The notes beneath the pieces are model-generated. The model did not search any database, was not told the DNA's origin, and worked only from the letters and a program-made list of their open reading frames with translations. Of a DNA stretch of 9,831 bases, positions 7,146-9,831 are shown in pieces; within the stretch, counting starts at the first letter, position 1; every line of letters starts with the position of its first letter. The DNA is taken from contig DATJSJ010000161.1 of assembly GCA_035504175.1 (NCBI GenBank), forward strand, positions 1 through 9,831, given 5' to 3'. Source of the DNA: DATJSJ01 sp035504175 (GTDB taxonomy: Bacteria > Pseudomonadota > Alphaproteobacteria > Acetobacterales > Acetobacteraceae). Position numbers and translations under genes: made by a program.

Positions 7146-7946
7146 AGGTGAATCGTCTGCGCATCACATCCGGGACTGAAGCAGCGCCGTGCTGTCCGCC
7201 AGGGGAGGCTGGGATCCGCTCTGCGGGCTCGGCGGTGGTTGTCGGGCGCCGGCGTCGTCGCGCTGCGCGACGGTGACTCTGGGCTCGTCGCGCGCGTCCG
7301 TTCGGCCGGCCGGAAGCAACGTGCGGGACATCTTTGGCCGGTTTCCCATCTCGATACGCGCGCGGCGCACGACGCAAGGATGCTGACTGGCAACCGGGGC
7401 GCACCGCGCGGCCGGAAGTCGGGCTGCTGTTCCTCCGCGTGAGTCGAACGAAGCTCAGCGATCACTCCGCGACATTCAGCCGACCCGCAAATACAATCTG
7501 CGCAACCCGAAGCTGGTCGGGATCCGCATCGATCGACGCGTCGCCGCGGGCTGGCGTCACCTGCAGAACCGAGCGACCCATCGAGCCGCACCCGCGCCGA
7601 ACAGAAACTGCATTTCACTCACCTGTGCGCCAGGACGTTACGCGATCCGGAACTCCGGTCCCGGGAACCATCTTGCCACGGCCGGCGTGGCGCCGCGCAC
7701 GTCTGCACCCGCAGCGAAACGCCAGGTCAGACAGGCCGAGATCGGACACCGGCGGTGCACGGAAGTTGGAACGAGACCGGGACCGCAAGTGCCGGCATGC
7801 GCTGGAAGCGAGAAGCGACGACAAGTCGGCGCGGCCGCGCTTCCACCAGCCCGGCTCCCGCGGCGCGGTCACCCGGCGGGGGGCGCAATCGCAGGGCAGC
7901 GCCGGACCGCAAAATGAGACTTTTCAGCTTCATCCGCAGACGGCGC
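7146..7946. other. Gene-free stretch between the sugar operon and the lexA promoter
   Basis: About 800 bases hold no gene I can support. All six frames contain long open stretches because the DNA is GC-rich, but their translations are Arg/Pro/Ala-rich, lack family motifs, and have no convincing ribosome sites. Two stretches read slightly more like protein. One is at about 7466-7582 on the minus strand, giving SIDADPDQLRVAQIVF. The other, in the same region on the plus strand, gives TRKYNLRNPKLVGIRIDRR. Neither has a recognisable match. This may be debris from the insertion that separated moeA from lexA, or regulatory DNA. No tRNA, CRISPR or transposase was seen. Confidence 0.4.
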
Positions 7947-7976
7947 TTGACGGGCCACGCGGAACCAACCTAGAAC
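7947..7976 (+). promoter_or_regulatory. lexA promoter
   Basis: TTGACG (7947-7952) is a near-consensus -35 element. It is separated by 18 bases from TAGAAC (7971-7976), which matches four of six -10 positions. The element overlaps the SOS box completely at its -10 end, as expected for a LexA-repressed promoter. Transcription would start near 7983 and leave a leader of about 167 bases before the lexA ATG. Confidence 0.6.
7962..7976 (+). promoter_or_regulatory. SOS box (LexA operator), GAAC-N7-GAAC
   Basis: GAAC at 7962-7965 and GAAC at 7973-7976 are separated by exactly seven bases. This direct repeat is the known LexA-binding motif of alphaproteobacteria and differs from the palindromic CTG-N10-CAG of E. 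coli. It covers the spacer and -10 of the promoter preceding lexA, so LexA should repress its own gene and be relieved after DNA damage. Confidence 0.88.
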
Positions 7977-7994
7977 GCCGGCAGGTTGCCGGTT

Positions 7995-8032
7995 TGTTCC
8001 AGGATTCCCGCCGATGCGGGGCCGGCGGAACA
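7995..8032 (+). other. Two-tier hairpin candidate in the lexA leader
   Basis: TGTTCC (7995-8000) can pair with GGAACA (8027-8032). Inside that, CCCGC (8007-8011) pairs with GCGGG (8016-8020) around a CGAT loop. The structure would lie about 12 bases after the predicted transcript start and well before the ribosome site. It could affect leader stability or be chance in GC-rich DNA; no riboswitch class is recognised. Confidence 0.3.
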
Positions 8033-8149
8033 GGGATCGCCGGGCGGCGCAACGCGGACGGCGCCGGCCGGAATGGATCCAGACCGGAGCATGGAGCCCC
8101 ACGCGGCGAGACGCCGCCACCCGTGGATCGGCCGAGGAGAGTGCGTCCG

Positions 8150-8875
8150 ATGCTGACCCGCAAGCAGCACGAATTGCTGGTGTTCATCGACCAGCATCTG
8201 AAGGCGACCGGCTTCTCCCCGAGTTTCGAGGAGATGAAGGAGGCGCTGCAACTTCGCTCCAAATCCGGCATCCACCGGCTGATTTCGGCGCTGGAGGAAC
8301 GCGGCTTTTTGCGTCGGCGGCATCACCGGGCGCGCGCGCTCGAGGTGGTGCGGCTGCCGGACGGCAGCACGCCGCTCTCGGCCGGTCCCGCGTCGGCGGC
8401 GCCGGTCCGGGCGGAGCCGAGTTTCGCGCCGAACGTGATTCGCGGCGATTTCAGCGGGCGATTGTCCGGGGTGCGGGCGGCCCACGAGGCCGGGGCGGTG
8501 CAGTTGCCGCTGTACGGGCGGATCGCCGCCGGCCTGCCGATCGAGGCGTTGCGCGACAACGGCACGCAGATCGAGGTGCCGATGGCGCTGCTCGGCAGCG
8601 GCGAGCATTACGCGCTGGAGGTTGCCGGTGACTCGATGGTCGATGCCGGCATTCTGGATGGCGACACGGTGATCATCCGCCGCGCCGAGACGGCGGAGAA
8701 CGGGCAGATCGTCGTCGCCCTGATCGACGACAACGAGGTGACGCTGAAGCGCCTGCGTCGCCGCTCGAACTCGATCGCGCTCGAGCCCGCCAATCCGCGG
8801 CATGAGATCCGCATCTTCCCCGCCGACCGCGTGCGGGTGCAGGGACGGCTGGTCGCGCTATTGCGTCGCTACTGA
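8150..8875 (+). CDS. lexA: LexA, SOS-response transcriptional repressor (self-cleaving)
   Basis: This 241-residue LexA represses DNA-damage genes and is inactivated by RecA-stimulated self-cleavage. Residues 1-65 are the winged-helix DNA-binding domain, starting MLTRKQHELLVFI and including SPSFEEMKEALQLRSKSG (23-40). A linker of about 45 residues follows, long as in other alphaproteobacterial LexA proteins. The cleavage site is A127-G128 in YGRIAAGLP. The catalytic serine is S162 in AGDSMVDAGILDGD, and the lysine is K200 in NEVTLKRL. All key residues are intact, so the protein should be functional. The ATG at 8150 follows GAGGAGA (8134-8140) by nine bases, and the conserved N-terminus starts there although the frame is open far upstream. 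A perfect SOS box precedes it, so it is autoregulated. Normally close to moeA in relatives, it is here separated by the sugar operon. Confidence 0.97.
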   Translation: MLTRKQHELLVFIDQHLKATGFSPSFEEMKEALQLRSKSGIHRLISALEERGFLRRRHHRARALEVVRLPDGSTPLSAGPASAAPVRAEPSFAPNVIRGDFSGRLSGVRAAHEAGAVQLPLYGRIAAGLPIEALRDNGTQIEVPMALLGSGEHYALEVAGDSMVDAGILDGDTVIIRRAETAENGQIVVALIDDNEVTLKRLRRRSNSIALEPANPRHEIRIFPADRVRVQGRLVALLRRY

Positions 8876-8898
8876 CGCCGCTCCTCGCCCCGGCGGGA

Positions 8899-8919
8899 TC
8901 GGGCCGCGACGCGGCCCGA
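8899..8919 (+). terminator. Hairpin after lexA, possible terminator
   Basis: A perfect 9-bp stem pairs TCGGGCCGC (8899-8907) with GCGGCCCGA (8911-8919) around the loop GAC, 23 bases after the lexA stop. It would be very stable. There is no T-run after it, so it is not a textbook rho-independent terminator. It may still end or stabilise the lexA transcript. Confidence 0.4.
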
Positions 8920-8992
8920 CGGGCGGAGCCGCAGCGCTTTCCTGTGCTTCGCCGACCGGCCGTTCCGGTAACGCATCTGTCATCGGGCGGCA

Positions 8993-9022
8993 TTGCCGTC
9001 GCAAGTTCCGCCGGAATATTGT
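8993..9022 (+). promoter_or_regulatory. Candidate promoter of the CHAT gene with an embedded palindrome
   Basis: TTGCCG (8993-8998) and TATTGT (9017-9022) each match four of six consensus bases and are 18 bases apart. Transcription would start about 29 bases before the CHAT ATG. An 11-base perfect inverted repeat, TTCCG-C-CGGAA (9006-9016), directly abuts the -10 and could be an operator. No GAAC-N7-GAAC box is present, so LexA control is not indicated. Confidence 0.3.
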
Positions 9023-9057
9023 GCGATCGCAACCAGAGAGGTGGCTGGCCGACGCGC

Positions 9058-9831
9058 ATGGCCACGGTCCTGCACTGCGAGGGCTCGCACCTCTCGCTGG
9101 TCGGCGCCGGGTTCGACCAGCGCCGGCCGCTCGATGCGGCGCCGCTGGTCGCGCTTGGCCGCCGCTACGCGATTGCGCGGGAGACCGGGGACGACGCGGC
9201 GCTGCTCGCGATCGGGCGCGCGTTGTACGCCTGGCTCGATGGCGCCGGCGGCTGGCTCGCCGGGCTGCTGCGGGATTTGTCACCTCCCTTCGCGTTCGAG
9301 ATCCGCGGAGCGCTGCAGCCGGACGAGGCGGATTGGGCGGTCCTGCATGCGCCATGGGAGCTGCTCGCCGATGCGCTCGGGTTTCTCGCGCTGGATGCGG
9401 AGCTGCGCTATGCGCCGGCGCGGCGTCTGGGCAGGCCGGCGTCCGCGCCGGCGTTGGACGATTACCGGCTGGGCATCGCGTTCATGGCGGCGGCGCCGCG
9501 CGGCGCGCGGGAGCTGGATTTCGAGGCCGAAGAGGCGGCGATCATGGCCGCCGCGGGACCGGACCAGGATCTCGACCTGTTCGTCGAGGAGAGCGGCAAC
9601 GCGGAGGAGCTGAGCCGGCGGCTCGCGCATCTGCAGCCGGCGCTGCCGGTGCTGCATCTCTCCTGCCACGGACACAATGCCTGGCGCGGCAAGGACGGCA
9701 AGGCGCCGCCGCAACCGGTGCTGATGCTGGAGAGCGCCACCGGGGATGAGCAGGCGACCACGGCCGGGGCGCTGCTCGACGCGCTCGGGGCGTATCGGCC
9801 GCGGCTGCTGTTCCTGTCGGCCTGCCTGACC
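9058..9831 (+). CDS. CHAT-domain (caspase-like protease) protein, 3' end outside window
   Basis: The first 258 codons are visible and the frame is open to the window edge. The CHAT domain belongs to the caspase/separase clan of cysteine peptidases. Signature features are APWELLADALGFLALD (98-113), the polar RELDFEAEEAAI (151-162), the catalytic histidine in VLHLSCHGHN (H204), and the catalytic cysteine in LLFLSAC (C256). Both catalytic residues are intact, so peptidase activity is plausible. The first 95 residues form an unrecognised N-terminal part; no signal peptide or membrane helix is seen. CHAT proteins often continue into ATPase or TPR regions and take part in regulated proteolysis, including some defence systems; what follows here is unseen. 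The ATG at 9058 is preceded by AGAGAGG (9035-9041) with a rather long spacing of 16 bases. The only earlier in-frame start is TTG at 9019, inside the candidate -10. Confidence 0.85.
   Translation, partial: MATVLHCEGSHLSLVGAGFDQRRPLDAAPLVALGRRYAIARETGDDAALLAIGRALYAWLDGAGGWLAGLLRDLSPPFAFEIRGALQPDEADWAVLHAPWELLADALGFLALDAELRYAPARRLGRPASAPALDDYRLGIAFMAAAPRGARELDFEAEEAAIMAAAGPDQDLDLFVEESGNAEELSRRLAHLQPALPVLHLSCHGHNAWRGKDGKAPPQPVLMLESATGDEQATTAGALLDALGAYRPRLLFLSACLT

Noticed and set aside
7466..7582. Small minus-strand reading frame of 39 codons starting MGRSVLQVTPARGD
   Set aside because: There is no recognisable family, no ribosome site that stands out, and the plus strand reads equally well there; chance is a sufficient explanation.
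7061..7618. N-terminal extension of the glycosyltransferase by 186 codons
   Set aside because: The extension is Arg/Cys-rich, has no motif, and crosses the low-GC promoter-like segment. The GT-A fold begins exactly at the ATG at 7060.
7769..7783. GAAC-N7-GGAC, a near match to the SOS box
   Set aside because: One core base is wrong, no promoter is evident beside it, and such near matches are expected by chance; the perfect box is at 7962-7976.
7334..8149. N-terminal extension of LexA by about 270 codons
   Set aside because: LexA proteins start at MLTRKQ-like sequence, a good ribosome site precedes 8150, and the extension would run through the promoter and SOS box.
8014..8631. Plus-strand frame starting in the lexA leader and overlapping lexA
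   Set aside because: It is an Arg-rich translation in a shifted frame with no motif; the overlap with intact lexA makes it a shadow.
8802..9749. Plus-strand frame running from inside lexA into the CHAT gene
   Set aside because: It is Arg/Gly/Ala-rich and out of frame with both supported genes, whose motifs are intact.

Overview
The window is GC-rich DNA from an alphaproteobacterium. I would guess a member of the Rhodospirillales/Acetobacteraceae, but that rank is inference. Three things support the class: the order moaC-moeA-lexA, which is familiar from alphaproteobacterial chromosomes; the form of LexA; and a perfect GAAC-N7-GAAC box upstream of lexA, which is the alphaproteobacterial SOS operator rather than the E. 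coli one.

Layout. Bases 1-1364 (+) hold the end of moaC and a complete moeA, two molybdenum-cofactor genes overlapping by ATGA. Bases 1525-7060 (-) hold a tight six-gene operon running towards moeA. In transcription order it encodes a GT8-like glycosyltransferase, an MFS exporter, glucose-1-phosphate cytidylyltransferase, CDP-glucose 4,6-dehydratase, a short RmlC/RfbC-type cupin epimerase, and an NAD(P)-dependent epimerase/reductase. The last five genes overlap by 4 or 8 bases, so they are probably translationally coupled. Bases 7061-7946 contain no gene I can support. The lexA promoter and SOS box follow, then a leader of about 167 nt and lexA (8150-8875, +). After a hairpin and a short intergenic gap, a CHAT-domain (caspase-like) protein gene begins at 9058 and runs off the right edge.

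How the genes work together. The operon should convert glucose-1-phosphate and CTP to CDP-glucose, then to CDP-4-keto-6-deoxyglucose, and then by epimerisation and 4-keto reduction to a CDP-6-deoxyhexose. The glycosyltransferase could attach this sugar to an acceptor, and the MFS protein could export the product. No C3-dehydrase pair (DdhC/DdhD type) lies in the window, so a 6-deoxy sugar is more likely than a 3,6-dideoxy sugar. The cassette sits in opposite orientation between moeA and lexA, genes often adjacent in relatives, so it looks like an accessory insertion. The CHAT gene on the other side of lexA is a second accessory-type gene. Of the two, the sugar cassette can be read in full, while the CHAT system's partners lie outside the window.
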